This document shows, one piece after another, positions 1 to 9,422 of a stretch of 61,495 nt of DNA. The notes beneath the pieces are model-generated. The model saw nothing but the letters and a program-made list of their open reading frames with translations, was not told where the DNA came from and made no database searches. Positions within the stretch are counted from its first letter, which is position 1, and every line of letters starts with the position of its first letter. The DNA comes from Pseudopelagicola sp. GTDB taxonomy: Bacteria > Pseudomonadota > Alphaproteobacteria > Rhodobacterales > Rhodobacteraceae. Made by a program: the position numbers and the translations under genes. Location of the stretch: assembly GCA_026195905.1 (NCBI GenBank), contig JAPHRE010000003.1, positions 1 through 61,495 of the forward strand, read 5' to 3'.

Positions 1-20
1 AATACCGACGTGATACAGAC
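1..20. repeat. 11-bp tandem repeat, copy A (2 units)
   Basis: Two units, AATACCGAC and GTGATACAGAC, lie at the window edge, so further units may be cut off. The same 11-bp family recurs at 10271-10303 and 23949-23990. It begins 22 bp downstream of the stop codon of the minus-strand gene at 43-957; read in that gene's direction it is GTCTGTATCAC then GTCGGTATT. Function unknown. Confidence 0.6.
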
Positions 21-42
21 CCGCGTTTTCGCGCCCCGTCGC

Positions 43-957
43 CTATCGCGACACCGGCGCGCGCTTGGTTAACCCGAGCTTCTGGCGAACCTCCTCAGGA
101 CCGATCACCCGTGCCCCCATATTCTCGATAATCGTGCCCGCGCGCTCGACCAATTGCCAGTTCTCCGCCAACACCCCTTTGTCGAGCCACAGGTTGTCCT
201 CAAGTCCCACGCGCACGTTCCCGCCCGCCAGCACCGCCGCCGCCACATAGGCCATCTGATTGCGTCCAAGACCGAAGGCCGAAAATGTCCAATCGGGCGG
301 CACATTGTTGACCATCGCCATGAAGGTATTAAGGTCATCCGGTGCCCCCCAAGGCACCCCCATGCACAATTGCACAAGCGCATCCGGCGCAAGGATGCCC
401 TCGCTAACAAGTTGTTTTGCATACCATAAATGGCCTGTGTCAAAGGCTTCGATCTCGGGCTTGACCCCGAGGTCGGTGATCATCTTGCCCATCGCCTGCA
501 ACATGCCCGGCGTGTTGGTCATGACGTAATCGGCTTCGGCAAAATTCATCGTCCCGCAATCCAGCGTGCAAATCTCCGGCAGGCACTCGGCGACATGCGC
601 AACTCGCTCGCGCGCGCCGATCATATCGGTGCCATCCACGGTCGGAAACGGGCGCTCCGGGCCACCGAACACAATATCGCCGCCCATCCCTGCGGTGAGG
701 TTGAGAACCACATCCGTCTCACTGTCGCGAATACGCTCCGTCACCTCGCGATACAGCGCCAAATCCCGGCTCGGCGCACCGGTCTCCGGGTCGCGCACAT
801 GACAATGCACAACCGCCGCCCCCGCCCCCGCCGCCGCAAGCGCGCTGTTGGCGATTTCTTCGGGCGATCTTGGCACAAAACGCGACCGATCCTGCGTGCC
901 GCCCGACCCGGTCACGGCACAGGTGATGAACACCTCACGATTCATCTGCAACGGCAT
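43..957 (-). CDS. 3-keto-5-aminohexanoate cleavage enzyme family (BKACE)
   Basis: A 304-residue protein of the BKACE (formerly DUF849) family. These Zn enzymes condense a beta-keto acid with acetyl-CoA and cleave it to acetoacetyl-CoA or another CoA ester plus a shortened product. The N-terminal FITCAVTGS, the metal-binding HCHVRD, the LNLTAGMGGD loop, PWGAPDD, FGLGRNQ and GLEDN motifs are all present, at about the usual family length. GGGGAGG lies 6 bases upstream of the chosen ATG. It is the last gene of the leftward run after modC (31-bp gap), but nothing in mod or cob suggests its substrate. Dehydrocarnitine and 3-keto-5-aminohexanoate are known family substrates; which applies here cannot be told. 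Confidence 0.9.
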   Translation of the reverse strand: MPLQMNREVFITCAVTGSGGTQDRSRFVPRSPEEIANSALAAAGAGAAVVHCHVRDPETGAPSRDLALYREVTERIRDSETDVVLNLTAGMGGDIVFGGPERPFPTVDGTDMIGARERVAHVAECLPEICTLDCGTMNFAEADYVMTNTPGMLQAMGKMITDLGVKPEIEAFDTGHLWYAKQLVSEGILAPDALVQLCMGVPWGAPDDLNTFMAMVNNVPPDWTFSAFGLGRNQMAYVAAAVLAGGNVRVGLEDNLWLDKGVLAENWQLVERAGTIIENMGARVIGPEEVRQKLGLTKRAPVSR

Positions 958-988
958 GAAATTCCTCCCCTTTTTTTACCGCACGTCC

Positions 989-2074
989 TTAGCCGCCAAT
1001 GTCGCCCTGCGCGACAGAAACAGACTTCACGATGGCATGGATCGCATCCCCCTCCGCAAGCCCCATCGCCTCTGCCGAACGCCGCGTGATCCGGGCCAGA
1101 ATATGCTCCTCATCACAGGCAATCCGCACCAAAGCGCCCGACCCCTCTCCGGTGCGAAGCGAGACGATCCGCCCGGCAAGCACATTGAGCGCAGAAAGCC
1201 CCTCCGGCACCCCCCGCGACAGGATCACATCCTGCGCCCGAATACGCACCCGCAAACAAGCGCCCACCGCACCGCTCACACCCGGCAGGAAAAGCCGCCC
1301 GCCACAGGTCTGCAATTCACTCAACCCATCCGGGTGATGCGCCACGATACGGGCATGGATCATCGCCCCCGCATCCTGCACCCCCAGCGCCGGAACCACA
1401 TCCGGGTCCGACAGGACATCGGCCGTCGGCCCATGCCGCACAACCTGTCCCTCTTGCAACACGACAACGGTCGTCGCCAGTCGCGCAACCTCTGACACGG
1501 CGTGGCTTACAAACAGGATCGGAAGCCCCGCCGCATCGCGCAACCGTTCAAGATACGGCAGGATCTCCGCCTTGCGCGCCTCATCAAGCGCCGCCATCGG
1601 CTCATCCAGCAAGAGCAGGGCCGGCTCTGCCAATAGCGCGCGCCCGATCGCCACGCGCTGACGCTCACCGCCCGACAATCCCGCCGGTCGCCGCGCGAGC
1701 AGATCGCCAATCCCAAGCATCTCAACAACCCGCGCTTCCTCGGCTGGCACCCCCCGCCGCCCCTGAACCCGCGCCGCATAGCGTAGGTTTTCCGTCACAC
1801 TCATATGTGGAAAAAGCCGTGCGTCCTGAAACACATAGCCAAGTCGACGGCGATGCACCGGAAGGTCAATTCTGGCCGCACTGTCAAAAAGACAAGTCCC
1901 GTTCAGGACGATCCGCCCTGCATCAGGCCGCAAAAGCCCCGCCACCGCCTGCACCACACAGGTCTTGCCTGCGCCCGACTTGCCAAAAAGCGCCGTGACC
2001 CCCATCGGGGCATTGAAATCCACATCGAGGCGAAACGCCTCGAAGTGATGGCGCAGGGACACCTCAAGCGTCAT
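989..2074 (-). CDS. modC: Molybdate ABC transporter ATP-binding protein ModC
   Basis: The 361-residue ATPase powers molybdate import at the inner membrane. Walker A GKSGAGKT is at residues 31-38, the signature LSGGERQ at 133-139 and Walker B LLLLDEP at 153-159, followed by a switch-type SHAVSEV histidine. The C-terminal 70 or so residues (LNVLAGRIVSL through IVKSVSV) look like the Mop-type molybdate-binding domain that separates ModC from other import ATPases. Its ATG overlaps the modB stop by 4 bp, so translation is probably coupled. Its position after modA and modB fixes the assignment. Confidence 0.95.
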   Translation of the reverse strand: MTLEVSLRHHFEAFRLDVDFNAPMGVTALFGKSGAGKTCVVQAVAGLLRPDAGRIVLNGTCLFDSAARIDLPVHRRRLGYVFQDARLFPHMSVTENLRYAARVQGRRGVPAEEARVVEMLGIGDLLARRPAGLSGGERQRVAIGRALLAEPALLLLDEPMAALDEARKAEILPYLERLRDAAGLPILFVSHAVSEVARLATTVVVLQEGQVVRHGPTADVLSDPDVVPALGVQDAGAMIHARIVAHHPDGLSELQTCGGRLFLPGVSGAVGACLRVRIRAQDVILSRGVPEGLSALNVLAGRIVSLRTGEGSGALVRIACDEEHILARITRRSAEAMGLAEGDAIHAIVKSVSVAQGDIGG

Positions 2075-2769
2075 TGGCCCGCCACCCGTTTTCCAACCCG
2101 CCGCGCGAGGATTTCAGACGCCACAAGCGCCCCCATCGCAACCGTCACCGACACAATGACAAGCCGCACCGCCTGCGTTTCGCCCCCCGGCACCTGCAAG
2201 AACCCATAGATCGCCGAAGGCAAGGTCTGGGTCCGCCCCGGAATGGCCGACACAAAGGTAATCGTCGCCCCGAATTCTCCCATCGCCTTGGCAAACGCCA
2301 GCACTGCGCCCGTCAAAATCCCCGGCAGGATCAACGGCAAGGTCACCGTCACAAAGACCCGCCAACGCGGCGCACCAAGCGTCGCCGCCGCCGCCTCAAG
2401 TCCCGGATCCACCGCCTCAAAGGCAAGCCGGATCGCCCGCACCATAAGCGGAAACGCCATCACCGCCGCCGCAAGCGCCGCCCCGGTCCAACGAAATGCA
2501 AGCACAAGGCCAAAGGTCTGTTCAAGAAACGCCCCCACAGGCGCGCGCCGCCCCAAGGTCAAAAGCAAAAGATACCCCGTGACAACAGGCGGCAGGATCA
2601 ACGGCAGATGCACAATTCCATTGACGACCTGCTTGCCCGCAAACTCCTTGCGCGCCAAGAGCCACGCCACCGCGACCCCCAAAGGCAGGCTGAGCGCCGT
2701 CGCCCAAATCGACACCTTGAGCGACAAAAGAACCGCCGCCCAGCCCTCTGCCCCGAGCCAGCCGCTCAC
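2071..2769 (-). CDS. modB: Molybdate ABC transporter permease ModB
   Basis: The 232-residue inner-membrane permease of the molybdate importer has about five hydrophobic segments and the cytoplasmic EAA loop AAATLGAPRWRVFVTVTLP, which docks to ModC. HLPLILPPVVTGYLLL is typical of ModB. It overlaps modA upstream and modC downstream by 4 bp each (ATGA), forming a compact modABC operon read leftward. No internal damage is seen. Confidence 0.94.
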   Translation of the reverse strand: MSGWLGAEGWAAVLLSLKVSIWATALSLPLGVAVAWLLARKEFAGKQVVNGIVHLPLILPPVVTGYLLLLTLGRRAPVGAFLEQTFGLVLAFRWTGAALAAAVMAFPLMVRAIRLAFEAVDPGLEAAAATLGAPRWRVFVTVTLPLILPGILTGAVLAFAKAMGEFGATITFVSAIPGRTQTLPSAIYGFLQVPGGETQAVRLVIVSVTVAMGALVASEILARRVGKRVAGQ

Positions 2770-3536
2770 GATTCCGGCCCCTCAAAGCCGTTGCGCGCAA
2801 ACACCGCCCGCGCCTCAGGACCAGAGACAAAATCCAGAAACGCCACCGTTTCTGCGGCTGTCTCTGCGGCTGTGCTCAGGGCGGCGGCGGGATAGATAAT
2901 CGGGTCATGGCTGGTGGCTGCAAACCGCGCCACCACATGCACACGCGCCTCTGCCACGGCATCGCTGGCATAGACGATCCCAAGCGGCGCTTCGCCCAAA
3001 GCCACCAACGCCAGCGCCGCGCGCGCATTCGCCGCCTCGGCCACATAGGGCGCAAGCCCGTCCCATAGCCCCAGCGCCCTCAACGCCTGTTTGCCATAAA
3101 TCCCAACCGGCACCGCATCGACCAAAGCCATTGCAAGCGGCCCGCGCGTCAACCGCGCCCGGATCGCATCGCCCTCAAGCGCAAGTGGCGCGGCCTCGGG
3201 GCTGACCATCACAAGGCGATTGCCAAGCAAATCCCGCCGTGTGCCCGCCTGCAAAAGACCCGCCTCCTCGACCGCGTCCATCCATCCGACATTGGCCGAA
3301 ATGAAAACATCTGCCGGTGCCCCGGCAAGGATCTGCCGCGCCAGCGCAGACGATCCGGCATAGGACACAAGCACCCTATCGCCGCTCTGCGCCTCCCAAA
3401 GCGGTGTGATCTCGTCGAGCGCGGTCTTGAGGCTTGCCGCGGCAAAAACCGTCACCTCGCCCGCCCCCGCCACGCCCGGCACAAGCGCCAACGCAAGGGC
3501 ACATGCCCGCCCGAACCTCTTGAAAACATCCATCAT
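2766..3536 (-). CDS. modA: Molybdate-binding periplasmic protein ModA
   Basis: The 256-residue solute-binding protein captures molybdate or tungstate for ModBC. An N-terminal signal peptide (cleavage probably near PGVAGAGEV) precedes VTVFAAASLKTALDEI and the oxyanion loop SYAGSSALARQI; SANVGWMDAVEEAGLL and the late GIYGKQAL segment are also ModA-like. The start is placed at the first of two adjacent ATGs, with AAGGA 10 bases upstream; a TTG 18 bases further upstream is possible. It follows cobQ by 42 bp on the same strand. No ModE-type palindrome was recognised in that short gap. Confidence 0.92.
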   Translation of the reverse strand: MMDVFKRFGRACALALALVPGVAGAGEVTVFAAASLKTALDEITPLWEAQSGDRVLVSYAGSSALARQILAGAPADVFISANVGWMDAVEEAGLLQAGTRRDLLGNRLVMVSPEAAPLALEGDAIRARLTRGPLAMALVDAVPVGIYGKQALRALGLWDGLAPYVAEAANARAALALVALGEAPLGIVYASDAVAEARVHVVARFAATSHDPIIYPAAALSTAAETAAETVAFLDFVSGPEARAVFARNGFEGPES

Positions 3537-3578
3537 GGCGCGACTATCCTTCAACGCATCGCGCGTCGCAACAGCAAG

Positions 3579-5030
3579 TTACCGCGCTGCGGCCAGAAGC
3601 CCGCCCACATCAAGATGCGCCTCCATATGATCGGCAAGCCCGTCAAGCACCGTCTCGACCACCGCGCCATAGCGCGTCTCGCCCGCCTCGGCCCCAAGCG
3701 CACCAAGCCACGCCGCCCGAAACCCGTCGTCGCGAAACATCCCGTGCAGATAGCTGCCGACAATGCGCCCATCCGGGCTTGCTGCGCCCTCGTCTACGCC
3801 CTCAATGCGCACAAACGGTCGTGCCCGGTCCGGCCCTTGTGTGCGCCCGATATGGATTTCATAGCCGCGAAAATCCGCCCCTGTGCCCACATGCACCGCC
3901 CCGGTCTCGCAAAGCCGCTTCTCGGGCGTCATCACCGTCTCGATATCCAACAGGCCAAGCCCCTCGGTCTCGCCCGCCGCGCCTTCAATCCCCTCCGGGT
4001 CGCGCACCACGCGGCCCAGCATCTGATAACCGCCACATATCCCAAGCACCCGACCGCCGCGTCGCACATGCGCCAAAAGGTCGATATCCCAGCCCTGCGC
4101 CCGCAAAAACGCCAAATCTCCGCGCGTCGATTTAGTGCCGGGAAGGATAACCAAATCCGCATCGCCCGGAATCGCCCGACCGGGGCCAAGCATCGTCAGG
4201 CGCACGCCCTCCTCCTGCTCAAGCGGGTCAAGATCGTCGAAATTGGCAATCCGCGACAGTGCAAGGCAGACGATATGAAACCCGCCCTCGCGCGCTTGCG
4301 CCCCGATCTCGACCGCATCCTCCGCCGGAAGCCGCCACGCATCGCGAAAATAGGGCAAAATTCCAAACCCGCGCCAGCCCGTCGCCGCTTCGATCATGCC
4401 ATAGCCATCCTCAAAAAGCCGCACATCGCCGCGAAACTTGTTGACGAGGAACCCCGCGATCATCGCGTTATCTTCGTCCGACAAAACCGCCTGCGTGCCG
4501 ACAGTCTGCGCAATGACACCGCCGCGATCAATATCCCCGGCAAGGATGACCGGCACATCCGCCCTGCACGCAAAGCCCATATTGGCAATATCGCGCGCCC
4601 GAAGATTGACCTCGGCGGGACTGCCCGCGCCTTCGACAATCACAAGGTCGTTTTCCGCCTTAAGTCGCTGAAAACTCTGCATGACCTTCTCGATCAACGT
4701 CTCGCGCAGCGCGCCGTAATCCTTGGCCTCTGTCGTCGCAAGGCGCTGGCCCTGCACCACGACCTGCGCGCCCGTGTCCGTCTCGGGCTTGAGCAATACC
4801 GGGTTCATATGCACGCTCAGCGTCTTGCCACAGGCCAATGCCTGAAGCGCCTGCGCGCGGCCAATCTCGCCGCCGTCTTGTGTCACGGCGGCGTTGTTGG
4901 ACATGTTTTGTGGCTTGAAGGGCGCGACATTGATCCCCCGACGCCGCGCCGCACGGCATAGCCCCGCGACAAGCATCGACTTGCCGACATTCGAGCCGGT
5001 GCCCTGGATCATCAGCGCCCGCGCCACCAT
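3579..5030 (-). CDS. cobQ: Cobyric acid synthase CobQ
   Basis: The 483-residue glutamine-dependent amidotransferase converts adenosylcobyrinic a,c-diamide to adenosylcobyric acid by four side-chain amidations in coenzyme B12 synthesis. The N-terminal synthetase part has the P-loop-like [12 protein letters not shown] and [11 protein letters not shown]. The C-terminal class I glutaminase part has ILPGTKST, the nucleophile C332 in GICGGYQ, and H429 in GSYLHGMF. Length is normal. Its ATG overlaps the stop of cobO by one base (TGATG), so the two are co-translated. The other cob genes are not in this window. Confidence 0.96.
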   Translation of the reverse strand: MVARALMIQGTGSNVGKSMLVAGLCRAARRRGINVAPFKPQNMSNNAAVTQDGGEIGRAQALQALACGKTLSVHMNPVLLKPETDTGAQVVVQGQRLATTEAKDYGALRETLIEKVMQSFQRLKAENDLVIVEGAGSPAEVNLRARDIANMGFACRADVPVILAGDIDRGGVIAQTVGTQAVLSDEDNAMIAGFLVNKFRGDVRLFEDGYGMIEAATGWRGFGILPYFRDAWRLPAEDAVEIGAQAREGGFHIVCLALSRIANFDDLDPLEQEEGVRLTMLGPGRAIPGDADLVILPGTKSTRGDLAFLRAQGWDIDLLAHVRRGGRVLGICGGYQMLGRVVRDPEGIEGAAGETEGLGLLDIETVMTPEKRLCETGAVHVGTGADFRGYEIHIGRTQGPDRARPFVRIEGVDEGAASPDGRIVGSYLHGMFRDDGFRAAWLGALGAEAGETRYGAVVETVLDGLADHMEAHLDVGGLLAAAR

Positions 5031-5665
5031 CAGAATTCGATCCCAAGCTGTGCCTTGATACCGTCACGAAACGGATGTTTCACATCCCTCATCTCGGTCA
5101 CGAGGTCCGCCGCCGCAATCAACTCTGGCTTGGCATTGCGCCCGGTGAGGACAACATGTGTCATCTCTGGCTTTTCGCGAAGAAGGAAATCTACCACGTC
5201 ATTCACATCAAGATAATCATAGCGCAGCGCGATGTTGATCTCGTCCAAAAGAACAAACTGCATATTGGGATCGCGGATCATCTCCTTGGCGGTTTCCCAA
5301 CCGGCCTCGGCCATCGCACTATCGCGCGCCCGGTCCTGCGTCTCCCATGTAAACCCTTCGCCAGACACGACAAATTTGCATTCATCCGCAAAACGTTCGC
5401 GTAGGAATGTGCGCTCCCCCGCTTCCATATTGCCCTTGATGAACTGCACCACGCCGCAAGGCATCTCATGCGCGATACAGCGCATAATCATGCCAAACCC
5501 CGAACTCGACTTGCCCTTACCATCGCCGGTATGGACCATGATAAGCCCCTTTTCGCCGGTCTTATGCTGCATGAGCCGATCGCGCATCGTCTTGATCTGC
5601 TTCATGCGCTCATTGTGCTGGCGGTTCTTGTCCGCCTCGTCGATCCCGTCGGTCCTGTCCGTCAT
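5030..5665 (-). CDS. cobO: Cob(I)yrinic acid a,c-diamide adenosyltransferase CobO
   Basis: A 211-residue CobO/BtuR-type adenosyltransferase that moves the adenosyl group of ATP to reduced corrinoid, the step just before CobQ. The P-loop [15 protein letters not shown] spans residues 44-58 and [15 protein letters not shown] is the Walker B-like segment; [14 protein letters not shown] is also diagnostic. The family's usual charged N-terminal tail is present. GGAG lies 9 bases upstream of the ATG. I looked for a B12 riboswitch in the 155 bp upstream (5666-5820) and did not recognise one. Confidence 0.95.
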   Translation of the reverse strand: MTDRTDGIDEADKNRQHNERMKQIKTMRDRLMQHKTGEKGLIMVHTGDGKGKSSSGFGMIMRCIAHEMPCGVVQFIKGNMEAGERTFLRERFADECKFVVSGEGFTWETQDRARDSAMAEAGWETAKEMIRDPNMQFVLLDEINIALRYDYLDVNDVVDFLLREKPEMTHVVLTGRNAKPELIAAADLVTEMRDVKHPFRDGIKAQLGIEF

Positions 5666-5763
5666 CGCGCCTGCTCCATCCTGTTCTGGCCTATCCTGCC
5701 CGCCCTCTTAGGCAAGCCCGCGCCCGAAGGCGACAGGAAAGCCGCGCCTTGCGGCCAAAATGC

Positions 5764-5794
5764 AAAACGGCCCGATCCTTTTGGGACCGGGCCG
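5764..5794 (-). terminator. Rho-independent terminator of the TRAP operon
   Basis: An 11-bp stem (CGGCCCGATCC against GGACCGGGCCG, one G-U wobble on the minus strand) is followed, reading leftward, by TTTT. It sits 26 bp past the stop of dctM, between dctM and cobO. Confidence 0.75.
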
Positions 5795-5820
5795 CGCCGT
5801 AACTCGTATCTGTGTCCGTG

Positions 5821-7128
5821 CTACGGGATCAGGAAAAGCGTGATCGCCGGGAACAGCAAGAGGATAATGACCCGCAAGATATCGGATGTGACGAACCACA
5901 TCACCGCCTTGTAGGTGTCGGTCATCCGGGTTTGCGGGTCCATCGCGTTGATGATGAAAAGGTTCATCCCCACAGGTGGCGTAATGAGACCGACCTCCAC
6001 CACGATCAACACAAGAATCCCGAACCAGATCGCCACATGCTCGGCGGGCATGCCAAAATCAAGCACGCTGATGACCGGAAAGAAGATCGGAATGGTCAAA
6101 AGGATCATCGAAAGCGAATCCATGAGACAGCCGAAGATAAGGTAGAACACAAGGATCATCACAAGAATGGTCCACGGGCTAAAGCCCTGCCCGACAACCC
6201 AGTTCGAAAGCTCCTGCGGCACCTGCGTCAGAGCAAGAAACCCGTTGTAGAACCCCGCGCCAAGCACGATGAAAAAGATCATCGCGGTCGATGTCGCGGT
6301 GGCGATGATGCTTTCCTTGAAGATTGTCCACGTCAGGTTGCCCGTCACAAGCGCGATAAGCCCGGTGCCCGCAGCGCCAACGGCGGCACCTTCGGTCGGC
6401 GTAAACCATCCAAGATAGATTCCCCCAACCACAAGACCAAAGACAAGAAGCACAGGCCAGACCGCAATCATCGCCTTGACGCGCTCATCCATCGGCACCG
6501 CCTCGCGCGTGCCCGCCGCATCCGGGTGACGCCGCACATAGAGCGAAATGGTGATGATATAACCAATCGCCGCAAGGATACCCGGCACAAAGGCCGCCAG
6601 GAACAGCTTGGCGATATTCTGCTCGGTCAGGATCGCGTAGATCACAAGGATCACCGACGGCGGGATAAGGATACCAAGCGTGCCGCCTGCGGCAAGCGTC
6701 GCTGTCGAAAACCCGCCCGAATACCCATACCGACGCATCTCTGGAAGCGCGACGCGGCTCATCGTGGCCGCCGTGGCAAGCGACGACCCACAGATCGCGC
6801 CAAACCCCGCACACGCCCCAACCGCCGCCATCGCGACCCCGCCCTTGCGGTGCCCGAGCCAACTTTCAGCCGCCTTGAACAGTGCCTTGGACATGCCCGA
6901 CAGCGTTGCAAACTGTCCCATGAGAAGGAACATCGGAATAACCGTGAGCGAATAGCTCGAAAACGTGGTGTAGGTCTCGCTCTTGAGCTTGGCGAGGAAC
7001 ATATGCGGCCCGCCCATCGCGAAATAGAGACCGCCCAACCCGCAGAGCATCATCGCAAGCCCAATCGGCGCGCGCAGGAAGATCATTACCAAAAGGACAG
7101 GGAAGGACCAAAAACCCAGTTCAAGCAT
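5821..7128 (-). CDS. dctM: TRAP transporter large permease (DctM)
   Basis: The 435-residue DctM family subunit is the ion-coupled transport channel of a tripartite ATP-independent periplasmic transporter. Many hydrophobic segments run through the protein, with family landmarks PVLLVMIFLRAPIGLAM near the N-terminus, GFGAICGSSLATAATM, PPSVILVIYA, FTPTEGAAVGA and LITPPVGMNLFIINA. An in-frame reading extends 83 codons further upstream but runs through dctQ; the ATG at 7128, two bases after the dctQ stop, is the natural start. The substrate is probably a small organic acid, but nothing nearby names it. Confidence 0.94.
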   Translation of the reverse strand: MLELGFWSFPVLLVMIFLRAPIGLAMMLCGLGGLYFAMGGPHMFLAKLKSETYTTFSSYSLTVIPMFLLMGQFATLSGMSKALFKAAESWLGHRKGGVAMAAVGACAGFGAICGSSLATAATMSRVALPEMRRYGYSGGFSTATLAAGGTLGILIPPSVILVIYAILTEQNIAKLFLAAFVPGILAAIGYIITISLYVRRHPDAAGTREAVPMDERVKAMIAVWPVLLVFGLVVGGIYLGWFTPTEGAAVGAAGTGLIALVTGNLTWTIFKESIIATATSTAMIFFIVLGAGFYNGFLALTQVPQELSNWVVGQGFSPWTILVMILVFYLIFGCLMDSLSMILLTIPIFFPVISVLDFGMPAEHVAIWFGILVLIVVEVGLITPPVGMNLFIINAMDPQTRMTDTYKAVMWFVTSDILRVIILLLFPAITLFLIP

Positions 7129-7130
7129 GC

Positions 7131-7715
7131 TCAATGGACTGCCTCCTCGGAATAGGGCATGAATTTGCGCCCCGTGGCCAATTCGGCCACACGGGCAATC
7201 GCGCAATAGACCCCGACAAGCGACGCCACACAGGCCGCGCCAAAACTCGCCCCATAGGCCCACCAGACCGGAAATTGCAGCAGGAACGTCGTATCGCCAT
7301 AGGCGTATTTGCTTTGAAGCCCCGCAAAAAGCCGCCACGTGATAAGCAACACGATCACCGTCAGAACGACCTCCCAAAAGGTCGTGATGATCTTGTTGAT
7401 CGGCCCCGGTAAGGCATTGGTAAATATGTCGACCGTGGCGTGGCTTCCGTAAAGCTGGCAGATCGGCAGGAAGGCGAAGATTGCAAAGGCAACACCGGCC
7501 TCCACAAGTTCGAAATCCCCCGTCACTGGCCCCACGCCCGTCGCGATAAGCGCGTCAGCGACCCCCTTGGACAACGCGATCAACGCATCGGAATGTCCGA
7601 TGGTGTTCATCCCACGGCCAAACACGCTGACACAGATCAGGATAACCAGCAGCGAGAGCACCAATCCCCCGACGATCGCCATGAGGCGTGCGATGCCTTC
7701 CACGATTTTGAGCAT
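7131..7715 (-). CDS. dctQ: TRAP transporter small permease (DctQ)
   Basis: The 194-residue four-helix membrane subunit links the solute receptor to the DctM channel. Four hydrophobic stretches are visible (starting near MAIVGGLVLSLLVIL, GVAFAIFAFLPI, VVLTVIVLLITWRLF and FGAACVASLVGVYCA), as expected for DctQ. The start is the ATG preceded by GGAGA six bases away; a TTG seven codons upstream would fall nearly on the intergenic hairpin and is less likely. Two bases separate it from dctM. Confidence 0.92.
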   Translation of the reverse strand: MLKIVEGIARLMAIVGGLVLSLLVILICVSVFGRGMNTIGHSDALIALSKGVADALIATGVGPVTGDFELVEAGVAFAIFAFLPICQLYGSHATVDIFTNALPGPINKIITTFWEVVLTVIVLLITWRLFAGLQSKYAYGDTTFLLQFPVWWAYGASFGAACVASLVGVYCAIARVAELATGRKFMPYSEEAVH

Positions 7716-7737
7716 ATCGTTTCTCCAGAAATACAAA

Positions 7738-7766
7738 CGCCCCCGGATATTGCGTATCCGGGGGCG
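7738..7766 (-). terminator. Intercistronic hairpin between dctP and dctQ
   Basis: A perfect 12-bp inverted repeat (CGCCCCCGGATA / TATCCGGGGGCG, 5-base loop) fills the 63-bp gap between dctP and dctQ. No long U-run follows on the minus strand. It is more likely a partial terminator or 3' stabiliser that keeps receptor mRNA above permease mRNA than a full stop. Confidence 0.75.
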
Positions 7767-7778
7767 CGTTCGGGTCTC

Positions 7779-8831
7779 TTAGTTGCCCGAGTGTTTCACG
7801 ATCAGCTCAGCCGCGCGCTTGCGCAGGCCCGTGCCGTCGAGACCTTTTTCATCCATATCCGCGGTCCAGGCATCGGTGGTCGCCTCTGCGGCGGCTTCCC
7901 ATTCTGCGGCCTGCTCTTCGCTGAGCGTGATGATGTTGTTGCCGCGTGCGACGGCTGCATCATAGGATCCCTGATCGCTGGCCTGCATCATCTTGCCGGC
8001 AAAGCCCGAGAACTCCAGCCCCGAGTTGGCGTCGATTACGGCCTTGAGATCATCAGGAAGCGCATTGTAGCGGTCCTTGTTCATGGCAAAGATGAACGAC
8101 GTGGTATAAAGCGCCTCGTTGGGGAACTGGGTGTGGTTTTCCACCAATTCCGACACTTTCAGAGCGCCCACAACTTCCCACGGGATAACCGCCGCATCGA
8201 CAACACCTTTCGAGAGCGCCTCTGGGATCGCCGGAACCGGCATGCCGACCGGGGTCGCCCCGAGATTCTTCATCAGCCCGTTGATGACGCGGGTCGGTGC
8301 GCGCAGTTTCGTGCCATTGAGATCTTCCACCGACGTGATCGGCTCTTTGGAGTGAATGACACCGGGGCCATGCACCCAAACACCGATGACCTTGAACTCT
8401 TTGAAGTCCTGATCGAGCATCGTCTCCTCGGCCAGCTCCCAATACGCCTTGGACATGGATTCGGCGTCGGTCATGGTGAACGGAAGCTCGAATACTTCGG
8501 CGCGCGGGAAGCGGCCGGGGGTATAGCCCGCCACGGTCCAGACGATATCGGCCACGCCGTCGATCACCTGGTCAATAAGCTCAGGCGGCTTGCCGCCAAG
8601 CTGCATGGACGGGAAGTGCTGAATCTTGATGCGGCCTTCGGACTCGGCCTCGACCTTCTCGGCCCAAGGCACAAGCACTTTCTTCGGCACGTTCGCCTGC
8701 GCCGGAAGGAACTGGTGCATACGAAGCGTGACGTCTGCTGCCTGTGCCGGGGGGCCCGACAGGCCCAAAGACAGGGCCGCAACGGCCGCCGCACCCGTGA
8801 ATTTAAGTAGATTTCTGCGGTTCTTGATCAT
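7779..8831 (-). CDS. dctP: TRAP transporter solute-binding protein (DctP)
   Basis: The 350-residue periplasmic receptor is the first gene of the dctPQM operon. The N-terminal signal NRRNLLKFTGAAAVAAL ending in AQAAD has a twin-arginine look. The mature part shows the DctP pattern: TLRMHQFLPAQANVPKK, the GGKPPELIDQVIDGVADI segment, PGRFPRAEVFELPF, and LNGTKLRAPTRV, whose arginine normally holds the ligand carboxylate. GALKVSEL and AMNKDRYNALPDDLK follow the family. The ligand is not identifiable. The upstream 591 bp carries no gene and probably the promoter. Confidence 0.94.
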   Translation of the reverse strand: MIKNRRNLLKFTGAAAVAALSLGLSGPPAQAADVTLRMHQFLPAQANVPKKVLVPWAEKVEAESEGRIKIQHFPSMQLGGKPPELIDQVIDGVADIVWTVAGYTPGRFPRAEVFELPFTMTDAESMSKAYWELAEETMLDQDFKEFKVIGVWVHGPGVIHSKEPITSVEDLNGTKLRAPTRVINGLMKNLGATPVGMPVPAIPEALSKGVVDAAVIPWEVVGALKVSELVENHTQFPNEALYTTSFIFAMNKDRYNALPDDLKAVIDANSGLEFSGFAGKMMQASDQGSYDAAVARGNNIITLSEEQAAEWEAAAEATTDAWTADMDEKGLDGTGLRKRAAELIVKHSGN

Positions 8832-9422
8832 GGTGTCCTCCCTGAATGATCAACGACGGTGCCCTAAAGCACCTGCTTTAATGCGCCATAGTGGCGTCTT
8901 GTGTAAGACCGGCCCGTCCCTCCTCGAAGCGGGCCGCATCCCTTTTCTATGTCTGCGCCCGACCCTCTTGTTCGGGGCGTGCCGACCTGCATGGCGATGC
9001 GATGCAGGCGTCCCGGTCTGCCGAAACCTCTGATAAGAAAGCGCCCAACGATCGCAACAGCCGAGCACTCCCCCCTTTGGCGCGACGGGCAGCATGCTGC
9101 CCCATCACCGACCGACCAGTCGGTTAAACATTAACGACCGTTTGTGAACATGGCAAATGCTTTTACACGCAGGTCACAACGTCCGGCACAGGCGCTTACT
9201 TAACATGATAAGTATCTGCGCTGGCGGCATTCATATTGGTTGTTTTTGTAACCATCAACCCCACACATCACCGCGCTCACTTTTCCGTTCCAGATCGTCA
9301 ACAAGGCACCCGCCTCATCACCCATTTCTCACACCGCAGAATGGAAGCCTTTTTAAGAAAGTAAACTGAAGATTTTTTGGTTTTGGTTGCCAAAAACAAC
9401 AAGTAATGCCCGTCAGGCGGTT
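8832..9422. other. 591-bp non-coding stretch upstream of dctP
   Basis: No convincing gene: short readings here lack start signals and family features. It holds small inverted repeats (GGCCCG/CGGGCC at 8911-8935; CCTGCAT/ATGCAGG at 8986-9008), a TetR-like palindrome at 9111-9124, AT-rich sequence at 9180-9400, and a weak hairpin TTTTGG-TTG-CCAAAA at 9381-9395 after the stop of the gene at 9423, which may serve as its terminator. The dctP promoter most likely lies here. Confidence 0.6.
9111..9124. promoter_or_regulatory. TetR-type operator-like palindrome
   Basis: ACCGAC-CA-GTCGGT is a perfect 6-bp inverted repeat around two bases and resembles operators of TetR-family repressors. It lies about 280 bp upstream of dctP. 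No tetR gene is in the window, so the regulator is unknown. Confidence 0.35.

Noticed and set aside
5666-5820. Possible cobalamin riboswitch upstream of cobO
   Set aside because: I looked for the conserved B12-box core and the expected helices and saw none; the region is explained by the TRAP operon terminator.
5812-7155. 447-codon plus-strand reading opposite dctM
   Set aside because: His/Arg/Lys-rich antisense translation of a membrane protein gene, with no start signal or domain.
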